Shown piece by piece: positions 1 through 10,948 of a DNA stretch of 64,000 nt. The stretch lies in contig UYJD01000001.1 of the NCBI GenBank assembly GCA_900618795.1, positions 210,310 to 274,309 on the forward strand. Direction: 5' to 3'. The stretch's first letter is position 1. Each line of letters begins with the position of its first letter. The notes below the pieces were generated by a model, which was given only the letters and a program-made list of their open reading frames with translations, had not been told where the DNA came from and made no database searches. Both the position numbers and the translations under genes were made by a program. This DNA is from Cyanodermella asteris (Eukaryota; Ascomycota; Lecanoromycetes; Ostropales; Stictidaceae).

Positions 1-1
1 T

Positions 2-181
2 GGGACTGGCAGCCCGACTGACAAGAAGATCCGCTCACTCACGAAGAAGCTACGAGCTATTGACGAGCTTAAGATGAGAAGAGCAGCGGGCGAGAAGCTG
101 GAGGCCACACAAGTGCAGAAGATGTCTACAGAGGAGGAAATCCGCAAGCAACTTACCGACCTAGGCTGGAACGGAGAGTAG
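2..181 (+). CDS. Eukaryotic translation initiation factor 2A, C-terminal end (partial)
   Basis: Only the last 59 codons are in the window, read from position 2 to a TAG at 179-181; the gene starts to the left. The peptide is a charged helix with KKIR, KKLRAIDELK, GEKLE and a terminal EEEIRKQLTDLGW-type segment. Family knowledge: this Lys/Arg-rich helical tail is typical of the C-terminus of eIF2A, which follows a beta-propeller and contacts the small ribosomal subunit and other initiation factors. A related tail occurs in PYM, so PYM is the alternative. No propeller is visible here, so the call rests on the tail alone. Confidence 0.6.
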   Translation, partial: GTGSPTDKKIRSLTKKLRAIDELKMRRAAGEKLEATQVQKMSTEEEIRKQLTDLGWNGE

Positions 182-347
182 GACAGCGATCTAGTCATAC
201 ACTTATCGCACTTGACAAAATGATAGAGGCTTCTGACGCCGTTAGGTTGGAATACCAATGGACTGAATAGAATGCCAATGCGAAATGCCACCACCCGACA
301 TATTGCTTCATTTGACGTACTCGTTTTGAAGGCTACATGACTGCTAG

Positions 348-1853
348 CTATCGTCCTAAAGGCCCGACGACGCTTGCGACCATGACAGCTGCTTCTCGCT
401 CCCAAGCGTTGTCGCCCGCTCGCCCGTCTGGGAGTCTGGCTCCTTCACATCCTCTCAACACTGCTTCTCGTAGTCGTTCTCTGATGTTGTCCCGATTCGT
501 CCTGAGCGTCCTCGCCGGTGCCCCTTCTCTGATCAGAATATCTCCGACTTTACTGCTCATACCTGATGCCAGTGACCGCCAGAAGAACGATGGCAGCGAC
601 GACGTATCCAAAGCGTTGAGTAAAGGCGCGAGCAAGTTCTCCTTCGTAGACTCGCCACCATCATCGTCCTCCTCGGTCGTCTTCCTCCCATCCCCGTTCG
701 TAATTCCTTTCTTCCGACTCACCATCTCGGACGGTAGCAGTGGATGATCGGGAACCGCCGTCGATTGCAACAACACCTCCAACGCAACCACGTTCTTGCA
801 CCGTGCCGTGATCTCCTGCAGCGCCCTCGGCAGCGTAGGCAACTGAGCAAGCGCCCGACTCAGACTCGCCGCCGAGCTCGTCAGCGATGTATGTAGATAG
901 GTCTGCAACGCCGTGAGGAGTAGCGTCGGGGTAAATTCCCTGCTGCTTCCTGCCGCGTCCGGAACCGGTGAGAGGAGGTATAGCGTTATCAACGCCGCCG
1001 TGGCGCGTTGTCTCATCTCGCTAGTCTGAGCGTACGTGGAACCGCTTCCCGTTGGCGCCGCGTTGTGTGAGGGACTCGGACTCCTGGAGTCTTGTCGAGA
1101 GGGAATGCTCTGGCTTTGTGTGACTGTTGAGCCGGGGATGCTGGACAGGGAGAACTCCCGGATGACCTGCTGCACTCGCCCACGGACCCGCGCTTCGCTC
1201 GGCTCGACCAATTCGCGCCTCAACGTCCCCACGACCGCGATGCGTCCGAGATGCTCGCCTTCCTCGCCGGGTCCGTCGGCTGCGAATAACGCTCGTAGCG
1301 CGACCAGCGTGCCCGCCGCGCTCACCATCGCCCGAGACTCGTCTCGTCCGGGGGCGCCTCCGCCGGCCTTGGTCCCGGATGCGGGCGCAAGACTCGGTCT
1401 CATCTCAGCCAACTGCGTCTCGAGTCTTCGGCCAAGCTGCAGCGCCCTCAGCGCGCCGCGTCCGATTTTGATCGTAACCCACAGCCTCGCGGCAGCGAGA
1501 CGGACTTGTTCCGCTGCCGCATGGCGTGTGACGACCTCGGATTCCAATCGAGCATAGGAAGCTGTTAGTGCTGCGAGTGAAGATTGTAATGTCGTGAGGA
1601 TATGCGAGGACGACGATAGCTGTGATTGAGAGTGGGCTAGTAGGGGCAGAGCGGAGCCTGAGGTTAGAGTGTGGATGTGCGTGTCGACTTCCTGGAGGTC
1701 GAAGAGGGTTTTGGAGAGTGGGGTGGAGAGGTCGAGGGAGGTGTCGGAGGGGTTATTTGTGCTTTTTACGAGGCTGTTGCTGAATGTTGTCGGGGAGAAG
1801 GATGGGGAGAGGAAAGTCTCGTAGTCGATATAGGTGGTGTCTTTTTCGGCCAT
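348..1853 (-). CDS. COG5: Conserved oligomeric Golgi complex subunit 5 (COG5)
   Basis: A single-exon gene for 501 residues. I start it at the ATG at 1853 (MAEKDTTYIDYETF); the open frame extends upstream to 2063, but that part looks like leader. Residues 10-60 hold the COG5 N-terminal signature: a short acidic/aromatic start, a TTFSNSLV stretch, NNPSDTSLDLSTPLSKTLFD and a DLQEVDTHIHTL helix. The rest is predicted helical with Ala/Leu-rich segments, as in tethering-complex subunits. Family role: COG5 is in lobe B of the COG complex and tethers retrograde vesicles at the Golgi. The middle (about residues 225-260) is Gly/Ala/Asp-rich and likely a disordered loop. The 3' end lies about 170 bp from the eIF2A stop, so the two genes converge. 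Confidence 0.9.
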   Translation of the reverse strand: MAEKDTTYIDYETFLSPSFSPTTFSNSLVKSTNNPSDTSLDLSTPLSKTLFDLQEVDTHIHTLTSGSALPLLAHSQSQLSSSSHILTTLQSSLAALTASYARLESEVVTRHAAAEQVRLAAARLWVTIKIGRGALRALQLGRRLETQLAEMRPSLAPASGTKAGGGAPGRDESRAMVSAAGTLVALRALFAADGPGEEGEHLGRIAVVGTLRRELVEPSEARVRGRVQQVIREFSLSSIPGSTVTQSQSIPSRQDSRSPSPSHNAAPTGSGSTYAQTSEMRQRATAALITLYLLSPVPDAAGSSREFTPTLLLTALQTYLHTSLTSSAASLSRALAQLPTLPRALQEITARCKNVVALEVLLQSTAVPDHPLLPSEMVSRKKGITNGDGRKTTEEDDDGGESTKENLLAPLLNALDTSSLPSFFWRSLASGMSSKVGDILIREGAPARTLRTNRDNIRERLREAVLRGCEGARLPDGRAGDNAWEREAAVMVASVVGPLGR

Positions 1854-2688
1854 GGTGATGAGAGAGGTGGGGAAGCGCAAGGCGAAGATGTGATTATATT
1901 TGAGGCATAGATTTGGGCCGTAGCTACTTGGAACGTCTCTAATTCCTTCAAAACACTTGTGAGTTGACAGATGTCTGATGTTGAGTACATCAACGTGAGG
2001 TGCCGGGAATGGTTGAAGTTGTAGAGCCAAGACATTCAAACTTGTGAGCTGAATCAGGCCCACATCAACCGTCCTCCCGGGCGTGCATTTTGTTCTCGTC
2101 TGAACCCCAGACGAGACGGCGTCAACAGTCGAACTTGTTGAAATCCTTCAGCATGCCACATCACAAGTGTAGTCAATTGCACAGCTTACTTTATGCCATC
2201 ATTCTGGTGGTCCTGGTGCCCGGCCCCACACCTCCAGAAGCCCCAGGTGTGAATCACAGTTCGACTCATTCTATTACATGCATTTTAGCCCCTACAGTTT
2301 ACGCAACAGAAAATGAGGCAGATTGTAATCCGTAGCGATGCGAGAGATGATGGCGCTGCGCTCTTAAGGAGGCGACGTCCGTAGTCGTACCGACATGAAA
2401 CACATCTCGAGCAGCCATCATGCGATTTGCGAGGACACAGATCGAATTTATTTCGGAATTGCCAGTCGTCGTTGTCAAATTCTTCGCAGCGCTTTGCATC
2501 GCGGTTCTGCAGATTGTGTGGCTATTTCTGCGTCATTTGAGCCCACATTCCAGACCTGAATTCCACAACAAACACGCCTAACCACCATACTGCGCTATCC
2601 ATCGATTCTTCTGCAGACCACCTGGCTATCTCCCGCGCGGTACTCTGTCGTTCTCTATCCAACCGAGTTCTTTCGTTGACATCCAACC
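1854..2688. other. Intergenic region between COG5 and a secreted-protein gene
   Basis: These 835 bp hold the divergent 5' flanks of COG5 and the downstream secreted-protein gene. I see no ORF with family character, no tRNA and no clear repeat. Confidence 0.5.
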
Positions 2689-3321
2689 ATGCATCTCTGG
2701 TCTGCATTCGTTCTTCCCATACTCACCCTCGCTCAGGTAGCGTGCACTCTAGCCGTGCCGTCGAAGCATCTGCTTGCGCATCATCTGCGTAGGAGCGCCT
2801 TGCCACACCATCACCATTGTCAGCAACAAGTCAAAAACATCAGCTTTGACAAGAGTGTCGGGTTTGGAGCTATCCGGATTCAGAAAGTCCAGTCGAATGG
2901 GGATTTCAGGCAAGGAAATGCCGTCACCATCAATTTCGAGGCGGTCCCTTCGTACCCGGAGACGGGCGCTGAAGACCATCGCGTTACAGTTGCTTTGACA
3001 AGCGAGAAATCGCCTGGTAAGTGGATGATGTTCTCAGGACAGGAGGCCCGCTGATGTGTTCCAGAAACCATCGCCGTACCCAAGCTGGCGTATAGCATTC
3101 GCGTTGAAGAACTCGATGCCGATAGCGATGTTGTCTGCACATTTACAGTCAGACAGGATGAGACATCGGAGGCAAGTGGATCATCGTCTGCACAGAAGGC
3201 TGTCGTCACCTTTGCAAACCGGGACGGTATGGTACCCTTGCCGAAGCCGATGAGGAAATCCCTCGAGACAGGAAAGGTCAGCAGTACGCTCTTCTGCGTA
3301 GCGCTAGATGCGGAGCTCTAG
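2689..3321 (+). CDS. Small secreted protein of unknown function
   Basis: Two exons, 2689-3016 and 3065-3321, with a 48-bp intron (GTAAGT...TTCCAG), give 194 residues. Without splicing the frame stops at 3054. Residues 1-22 are a classical signal peptide (hydrophobic core SAFVLPILTLAQVA, then CTLAV). A dibasic RR at 34-35 could be a Kex2 processing site, followed by a His-rich patch. The rest is mixed beta-like sequence with few cysteines. I do not recognise the family. It is probably an extracellular or cell-wall protein; an effector role is possible but nothing in the sequence proves it. Confidence 0.75.
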
Positions 3322-3389
3322 GTAGTCAGCATGCTCAAGTGGTTGGGCTGATCTTAGATAGTTGATGAATCATTCGTGTCCACATCTCT

Positions 3390-4079
3390 TCAGCCCTCTC
3401 CGTTCATATTGGCCATCTCATAAGTGCCTTTGCCATCATCGGCCGGTGTTCCCCTGAGATTATTCAACCATCCAACCAGATTTGATGCGGCGCCGACAAC
3501 ACGACTCGTTCGGTCCGGTGGTAGACCTGGCGTGTCCTTAGCTCTTTCCACGTTTCCGCCTCCGCCGAAACTGATCGGCGCCAATTCGCGCCGCTGACAC
3601 GCCCAGATACCGAGGAATGTCATGAGCGCAGAGCTGCATATCTGTAAAAGCCACCAGAACCGGTTTCTCGGGATGTAGCCTGTGTATAGAGTCGTAGAAA
3701 GCAAGTTGACAAAGTGAAGGGTCAGCGCGAAATCCGGGATGAGTTTGCTCCTATTGATGAGGACAAGAAGAAAGATAACCCTGTAAGGAGCGGTCAGTGT
3801 ATCCTGAGGTAGGCCAAGCAGGAAGCCAACATACCCTATCAAGCTGCTCAGCATCCAGCATAAGCCCAAGGTCCACCCGTTTGTAGTGTCGCCCCTCACG
3901 TTATGCCAGTCAAAGAACAGCCCCAAGCTCCAATCTTGCCCGGCGACGAGGGTGGTAAATGTGATGAGAACGAATGCGACAACATAGTATGCGAGCTGTA
4001 GCAAGGCGATCTGGGTGACAATCTTGCGCGGAGAGAGGTCGCGAAGCGCGCCAGCGCGTTGTAGTCTTCGTCGTGCCAT
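3390..4079 (-). CDS. SYS1: Golgi integral membrane protein SYS1
   Basis: Spliced exons 4079-3835 and 3780-3390 give 211 residues; the start is the ATG at 4079. A 54-nt intron (3781-3834, GTATGT...TTACAG) lies in frame without a stop, so an unspliced reading adds 18 residues inside a membrane segment; splicing restores SLIGVIFLLVL. Several transmembrane segments follow the conserved KIVTQIALLQLAYYV start, and RSKLIPDFALTLHFVNL is a SYS1 signature. Family role: SYS1 recruits the ARF-like GTPase Arl3/ARFRP1 to the late Golgi. The C-terminal 60 residues are polar and presumably cytosolic. Confidence 0.92.
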   Translation of the reverse strand: MARRRLQRAGALRDLSPRKIVTQIALLQLAYYVVAFVLITFTTLVAGQDWSLGLFFDWHNVRGDTTNGWTLGLCWMLSSLIGYVGFLLGLPQDTLTAPYRVIFLLVLINRSKLIPDFALTLHFVNLLSTTLYTGYIPRNRFWWLLQICSSALMTFLGIWACQRRELAPISFGGGGNVERAKDTPGLPPDRTSRVVGAASNLVGWLNNLRGTPADDGKGTYEMANMNGEG

Positions 4080-4935
4080 GAAGTTGTATTAGATGAATGG
4101 TTGAAGGGAAAAGGAGGCCTGATGCAGTGTCCAAGGCGTCTGCCTGTCAAAAGTTCATTATGTTCGGTAAATTTTCGTAAGGAGCGTGAGGGCGCGCGAG
4201 TGCGAAGAAAAGCGACTGAAGCAACAGAAGAATCCGGGCGAGCTTGAAAGACCGCTGGACTGCGTGTGGAGATGAACGGGTGATTGCGATTAGGGAGTTG
4301 AGATGTGCAAGAAGTTCAGTCGGCGGCCGCTTCAAGGATGACGTGTATCGTCGCCGTATATTACGAATATATAATACAGGTTCATGTGCACGGAACCCGC
4401 GTGGCATGATCATCCAAGGCGCGCCCGCAGAAGTCGTTGCGCATCTACTTACCTACCTCCTTCGTATGCTACTTCCGTGAGTCCCTCTATAGATACGTGA
4501 GCGGGTGGTCGTAGGGCTATACCGTCAGCTACTTATATGACTAGCCTTCTAGGTACGTTGAATAGCATTGCCGGACCTAGGTAGATGATTAAGTGTCTCC
4601 CTCAACACTGCTGTCGGCCCGCCTTGTATCGGTCTCGTGTTTGCATACAACACACATAGTCAATGACCACGAGGTGCTTGCACTACTGATATTAACGACA
4701 TATTGCCTGAGCAACCTGAGCAAGAGGATTACTGTTGTACATTGTGTATGTATATCAAAATCATGACTCTATGTTTCGTTAACATCATCAAAAATACCTT
4801 TCCAGAGCTGTCATCTAGCTCCGTTCAGCCGTCCGCATGTGTTTGCCCAATCGACTAGGATCCTCTCGACAGCTTCAAAGACTCAGGTCTCAAGCTGGCG
4901 AATTTAATACGGACTGGTTTCTTGACACGTCGCTT
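4080..4935. other. Intergenic region with a diverged dispersed repeat
   Basis: These 856 bp lie upstream of SYS1 and downstream of the membrane-protein gene. I see no gene. A short AT-rich inverted motif (TATATTACGAATATATA) sits near 4358-4374. The part from about 4490 to 4620 resembles a stretch near 11720-11860 and is listed separately. Confidence 0.5.
4490..4620 (+). repeat. Diverged dispersed repeat, copy A
   Basis: This stretch shares ordered blocks with 11727-11860: a TACGTGAG/TATGTGAG start, GGTCGT/AGTCGT, GGCTAT/AGCTAT, CAGCT, AGGTACGT, CGGACCT and GTAGATGATTAAGT/GTAGGTGATCAAGT. By eye, identity is roughly two thirds. Several differences are C/T or G/A transitions. It could be an old transposon or MITE relic. 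Confidence 0.35.
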
Positions 4936-6145
4936 TCACCGCGAGTATGTGCCCGTTGAGGCGTCGAAGGCAGCGAACGGAACAGATGGAATCTGCCTGT
5001 CTGACCCACCCCCAGCCACCATATCCTCATTCCTCGCGCCATCCATCAGTTCCGTTGGCTGGTTCTCTGCCGGCATCTCGTGAATGACCGGATCGATCGG
5101 GCTCTGCATCTCAAACACCTCGTTATGCGTCCGGGGGCTTCGATTGGTGTACCGCGTTGTTGCCGGCGTCAGTGGTGACACTGGCGGACGTGAAGAGTGC
5201 GACCGGCCGCCGTTCTCAGATCTCCCTGTACGCCCTCCACAACTGGTGGGGCCACTTGATGAGCTTGGGTTGAAGGTAAAGCACGCAAATTTCGGCCGTT
5301 TAATAGCTTGTGGGAAGCTGTCGTCACCGGAAGTCGGTGTTGACAGGTCTCGTTTACGGGATCGCCTCCCGAACCGTTTGCGACTTGTCACAAAGAACCA
5401 CGCTCCCACACCTATGAAGGCGATCAAGGGAATGACGCCAATTACCATGCCGACGATCGCAGCTGTGGAGACTCCGCCTCCTGAGTTGCTCGCCGTAGCT
5501 GTAGATGCGGTTGCAGTAGGAGCGGTACTGGTTGGCGCCGCTCCTGTTGACACAGAGCTTGAAGAGGACACGGCTGTCGGCGGTGCATTGGGATCGAACG
5601 CTACTGTGGGCGTTGCAGTCCCGATGGCAGCGATACTCTGGCCACTTGTATAGATCGCAGGTGGTGGGGTGAATTGTGTTGTCGCCGTGGGTGGGTTGCC
5701 GAGAACCTGCGCAGTCTTGTGAAGCTCCAAAGGAGACGAACTGTTGAAGCCCGGGCCCTGCGGGTTGTCGCAAGTCGGATGGCTATCGCTTCCTCCGCAG
5801 CAGTACCATGTCCCGCTCGTGTATACAACTTCTTCCGTCGACGACTTCCTGCATGTTGATATGCAAGCTATATCCGAGAAGGAATTGTCCGTGCAGCCTC
5901 CAGTATAGATACCACTGCCGCCTATCTGAATATTGCTTCGCTGACAAAACCCGTTGTCTAAGCAGAAGTCTCCAGAAGCGCTGTAGAAGTACTATCAATT
6001 TACCGCACTCAAAGGCGCGGAAATCCGAAACTTACCAGCAAGGGGTATATGCATCAGTATTCTTTGGCTCGTGGCATGCTCGATAATTCTTTAGCGGCGC
6101 ACTAATCACGCCGTTCTGAAAGATATAGCATGCCGAATCAGACAT
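4936..6145 (-). CDS. Single-pass membrane protein with Cys-rich extracellular domain
   Basis: Exons 6145-6036 and 5980-4936 (55-bp intron, GTAAGT...CTACAG) give 384 residues from the ATG at 6145. The N-terminal ~120 residues hold about 14 cysteines in a pattern common in fungal surface proteins (CYIFQNG, PCC, FCLDNGFC, GGCTD, WYCCGG). A Ser/Thr/Ala/Pro-rich stalk follows, then one transmembrane helix (AAIVGMVIGVIPLIAFIGVGA) with basic residues after it (RKRFGRRSRKR) and a Ser/Pro-rich cytosolic tail. The layout resembles fungal wall-sensor-like proteins, but I cannot assign a named family. No signal peptide is present at this start. An upstream exon, possibly using the ATG at 6516 (MTSTAGVCMLVLVVLAG), probably supplies one; its splice sites are unclear. 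Confidence 0.7.
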
Positions 6146-8003
6146 TCCTCGACTCTGACAGGCTAGTCGGGAGCACGCGCCCTGTGTGTCTGTGAACAGA
6201 CTTTATCCGCTCAGCCCGAAGAGGTTTATGTAAACATGTATTGAGAGATCTATAAACAGACATCATATGATAAAACGTAGCAAAGCGAGTCTGGAGAGCA
6301 GGCCAAAAGTTGGATGAATGTGAAGAACCGACGGGAAAGAACAACAAAGAAATGCAGAGCGAATTGACATATCCTTAGGGGAGGCAGGGAACAACGCCCA
6401 CGAGGCTTGACGCGCGCGGGAACAGGGGTAAAGGACCCGTAGAGCCGGGGGGCCTGATGTGAGTCTCCCGCAAGCACGACGAGGACTAGCATACAAACAC
6501 CGGCAGTACTGGTCATATTGGCACACGTATCAAATATATGACACAACAACCAGAAGTCAGTACCACGAAGCTGCTCGTCTCAGTACCGCATCGCATCTCA
6601 TGGGCAATGGTGGAATGAGGAAAGAAGGCATAGACACAAGGTAGGGAGGTGTCCGTCCCGCTCAAATTGGCGGGATCGAGATCTGTCAATGGACGAAATA
6701 GTTCTTCCAAAGGTGGGTATGACAAAAAAAGTCATCGGCTGGTATCAGCTTTCTGTTAAACGAAATAAGAACCTAGATATCTTCCGGTGTCTGGTCGGGG
6801 AGGCCGGCTGCCGATAGTATAGAATGCAACGGTGCGTGATTCGTTTGTCAAGACAGGAAAGATGTGCCGGGAAACGCGCTATCAGTCTTGAAACGAGGTG
6901 TGGAAGCAGTGCAGGCGGAAATGCTAGGCTAGGCTGGGAGGGCATCAAATTCGAAGGCTCACTTCCTCGGGTGGCCACTGCATATGGAACGTGTAGGCGT
7001 TGGTGAGATCCTGGCCGCAAAAATAACAGATCGTTGAATGAGCGGAGCTTCGAAAGCGAGAGCCTTACGATGATGCTTATTCATCCTCGAATGTACATTT
7101 GCTCCACCCTTTTATTATAATATTGTGCATGGCTTAATTGATTAAGGAAGGCTATGGCTGGTCTGTCTTGTATATATCCACCTTGTCGGTGGCTGGGTAG
7201 GTTCCAGCCCCCTCTGCTGCCTTAGTCATAGACATCCTGGATGGTCCAAACTTCCTTTCAACACCTTTCGGGTAAGCTGCATAGGGGACCAGCTCTTCCT
7301 GCTCTCGATGATCGCTCGGAAGCCTCACTCGCCTCGCTTCAGCTTATAGGCAGACCCATCTTGGGAGTCTGTCGAAGATTGGCTGGCGGTCATGCATGTA
7401 TGATTAGCCAAGAGCACGAATCACATCCTTGATTCGATTCTGCTGCAGGAAAGGCGATTGAAAACAGTATGACATGCTGGACGCCGTTCGCAATGCCGAC
7501 TGAAGATTTGGGGGCCCGCAAAGCCAGGAAGAATCCGAGAAGACGAGCAAAGCCTCAGGGCTGCTGAGCAAGCCTCGGGTGACACTCGGTGGGTCGCCAG
7601 GTGACTTTGTTGATTAATAGTGGAGGCTCCAGAGGCCAGCACCCGCTAAATAGCTCTAGCTCAAGGAGGGAGAAAAGAGGTCGCCGCCAGTGTTCAGTTC
7701 ATACTAGCTGAATCTATGCTAGATACCTAACTACTATAGACACCCACCCAGCTAAACACCTACTTAAGGAGCACGCCGGCAGAGACCTTTTTCCATCCGC
7801 CTTAGGATCGGAGGACACTTCTACAGCCTGTACTGACCGAGTGAGGGAAAGGCGATACGATCAGGAGACTGCGTACTCAGAAGGGCACTTGTCTCACTGA
7901 TCGAATAAGCCAGGTGAACGTTGCCAGACGGATAAGGGTCAAGTAAGCTGATCACATCTCCGTGCGAGGCAATTATAAATATTACACCCATCTACCAACT
8001 CCC
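6146..8003. other. Long intergenic region; may hold a signal-peptide exon
   Basis: These 1.86 kb show no convincing gene. On the minus strand, 6516-6460 could encode a signal peptide for the gene at 4936-6145, but no consensus donor follows it. The rest, including the short ORFs at 6745-7020 and 7421-7642, lacks family features. Confidence 0.4.
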
Positions 8004-9414
8004 TCATGCCGTACTCGTGCCACTGAACAGGCGCGTTGCCTCAGCATAGACCGCAAACTTGCCATTTCCATTATAGTAAGTGGTCATGGTCCCCTTGGTG
8101 CCAGCATTCTTCACCGCGTCGCTCGCCTTCTGCGCCTTGTACGCGAAAACAAAGATGTTGGCGTCCGAGATACCAGGCACCGCTGCCTTGACAGCGGCGA
8201 TGATGTGCTTCAGCTCCTCTGGATACCGAAGGTGTGCGCTGGTGTATTCGGACTTGGAAAGTACCCTGTTGCTGTTGATCGCCGTAGCAGAGGCCGGGCT
8301 CATAACGCCGACCTTGATGCTGCCGGCATTGGACCACGCATCGCGCGGGACGTCCTGTAGGCCGAGCTGCGCTTTGACCTCGTATTGGTCGAGGTTGAGG
8401 GGTGGGCGTTTGGGGGCTTTCTTGTCTTTTTGGGCCTTTTTCAGGTTGGCGACAACGGCTTTGAGGCCGTTGCCGGGTGTCCAGGGGCCTGTAATCTGAC
8501 CTGTGTTGCGATCGATGGGTTTGCCACCTTTGTCAGTGATATGTCTCCCAGAGGTGAGCAGCGTAGACGCCTCTGGAAGAAGCGACCATGAGACCGGTAC
8601 AGCCGCCAAGACCATCGAAATTGCTGAAGAACTCGTCGTTGTCGAAGGCGTTGTAGGAAGCATCGTTAGGTGCGCGAGTCACCTGTCCAGGAGGGGCCGG
8701 TACGTCGACAACGCCATGAGCGAGGAAACGGTATGATTTGTCGCCGTTTTCACCGTGGCTGTTACCCTCCTTTCTGACATTGGCAATTTCTTCTGGAGTA
8801 ATGTTGTCTGGGTCGAGTTCACGCTTGAGGAGGTTTCTTAGCGGGTCGAGGATTGCGCGTGGTACTGAGCCAATGTACGCAATCGCGCGAGCAGTCTTAG
8901 TCTTGGGCTTGGTGGTCTTGGTCTTCTTTCCAGAGTTGCAGGTACTGCAAACAGGCGCGGAGCCGCATTTTCCTTTGTAGTCCGACGCCTTTGGTGTGTA
9001 AGTGTTCGCAGCACTGGTGGACTGTGCGGTAGATGTCGCCTTGGTCTTAGTAGTCTTCGGTTTTCCCGTATGCTTCGTAGTGCCCGTCGCCTTTGGTTTT
9101 TTAGTAGTCTTCGGCTTTTTTATAGTCTTTGGTTTCTTGGTAGTCTTGGGCTTCTTCGATGTCTTGGGCTTCTTGCTGGTTTTCGGCTTGCTGGTTTTGG
9201 ACTTCTTCTTCGAAGCACGCTTGAGCAGCTCTCCAGCAGCACCTTCGTCGTTCACATTGGCTATCGCTGTAGGAGTAGCGAAAGCAATTGCATTAGCTAC
9301 AGCAATCTCTTCATTGCGAACTGCAAGGGCAGTCGTGGTGGCGGCAACATCGGCTACCGGAAGTGCAGTCGATAGCAAAGCAAGGCCGCTCAGGAAGGCT
9401 AACGAGAGCCTCAT
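8004..9414 (-). pseudogene. Secreted Lys/Thr-repeat protein with an apparent frameshift
   Basis: From the ATG at 9414 a frame runs to a TGA at 8533-8535 (293 residues); a second frame continues seamlessly to a stop at 8004. Residues 1-20 form a signal peptide, KR at 65-66 is a likely Kex2 site, and residues 68-125 are a basic KTxKKPK tandem region. The C-terminal part has a GGCTGLMVASSRGVYAAHLWE block; in my recollection this type of block in fungal secreted proteins continues with more sequence, as the second frame does here (ending near KFAVYAEATRLFSG). No GT donor lies between LWE and the TGA, so an intron cannot easily join the frames. A one-base indel (real or assembly error) is the simplest reading. 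Function unknown. Confidence 0.6.
9091..9180 (-). repeat. Coding tandem repeat, five 18-bp units
   Basis: Five units of 18 bp encode T-[STI]-KKPK (residues 79-108 of the secreted protein). Degenerate versions flank it on both sides. Such arrays change length readily by slippage. Confidence 0.8.
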
Positions 9415-10948
9415 GGTTTTTGGAATCTTGCGCAGGAAGGCCTGCTGCGCTAGGTGTAATGATTGGGGGAGACAATGGGTATCGATAATTGCCAATCACA
9501 GATTGGCGAAAAGAACGGACGAGCTCGTGCTCACAACGAATGACAAACAAGCGCAGATGAAAGAGTGACGAGAAAAGAAAATGATTCAACAGATTTCAAA
9601 AGCAATAGCAGATAGAGGCAAGCCTCGCTATACATATGTCGCTCTGTCCTGCCGGTTCAGCGCAACATCGTATGGACCAGGTCCAGCCCCAATCACACCT
9701 CGGGTGAGCGAACTGAGCGAAGGGCTACATGTCAGCATTTGCCGACCGCTCAGCGGCTGAAGAATGAGCCCGCGAGTATGAATGCGACGATGACACAGGG
9801 CTAGGTCCAGGGAACTTGAGCCAGAGACACAGTGGGTTCCCTCGAGCTGGGAACAGAAACGCGCCAAGCGAGGCTGCACGAGGTTGAATGACAACCTGGT
9901 ACATTAGATAAGTCACAGCGTCTCATTGGACGGCAAATGAGCCGAAAGCAATTGACTTCAGTGACCTAGTAAGCGTGTTCGAGATTGCGCGAGTCTCGGT
10001 GATACTCGAGGTGGCATTCGACTGGTTGAGTTGCCCCCCCAGAAGACGCAATAACCGCCACTTCAGCGGATTTTGCGCGGCTATGTACTCTTGGTGCAAA
10101 TGATATTAACAAAACGAAGGCCGGATCAAATCAGCGATGGCCTACCTTGTGCTCTTGCGTCGTGCTGTTGAGAATTATCACACAGTGTTCAGCTCGTCGT
10201 ACTTGCCATGTTGATGCTAACATTTGGGCAGACGTTGCGACGATGCTTACACCCCAACGCTCATAGCTGTTGAATAATCGTCTCCGCTCTGCAGATTGTC
10301 AGCTGCATCAGGGTGAGCTGGCTGGCTGGTAGAAGTCATTCTTGATATGTGAGGGAGAGTGGTCGCAGTCACGTTTCAAGTTCGAGGCAAATCTGGTCTT
10401 TGCTTGGCAGCCGATTCTGCTAATCGGATGTTGTGCAGGGGGCTGATACGGGGCTGAGCTGCTAAATGACCCCGCTAACGTTACTACCAAGCATATTTTA
10501 GGGGACATTGTACCTTGACTGCGCCCACTTCTACCTGTGCCCGAATTTCGCAGCCTCCAAGTAGCACGCCTGAAACTGTGCTATCATACTGGTATCACTG
10601 ACGAGAATCAGTAACGAAGCCTGGGACGTAGTCCCAAGAGTCTGCACAAACACTTCTCATAAATTTGGTGCTATAGCGCGATTCAGTCGATTTCTCACAT
10701 CGTGCACATCTGGCATCTGAGTGCAGCTTAAATTTGGATGTTGGCCTGTGGATATCCAAGCTAAAATAGTATACAATTTTTGGCACTAAGTGGTTGTTAG
10801 ATCGAATCTTTGACGGCTATTCGCCCGACCTAAGCATCGTCTTCACCCGATCTGTATCACTCGTCATTCGAGGCCGCTTTATTGACCCGCAGGTCCAAAA
10901 ACCAACTACTTACCACACAAACCGACTTCCGCATTCCGAATCATAGCG
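9415..10948. other. Intergenic region
   Basis: These 1.53 kb between two genes reading away from each other show only short random ORFs. I see no RNA gene or mobile element. Confidence 0.45.

Noticed and set aside
1036-1557. Plus-strand 173-codon ORF
   Set aside because: It is antisense to COG5.
5084-5653. Plus-strand 189-codon ORF
   Set aside because: It is antisense to the membrane-protein gene, which has clear domains and splice sites.
9002-9568. Plus-strand 188-codon ORF resembling a membrane protein
   Set aside because: It is antisense to the Lys/Thr tandem repeat; the repeated Phe/Val pattern is the complement of AAG/ACC codons.
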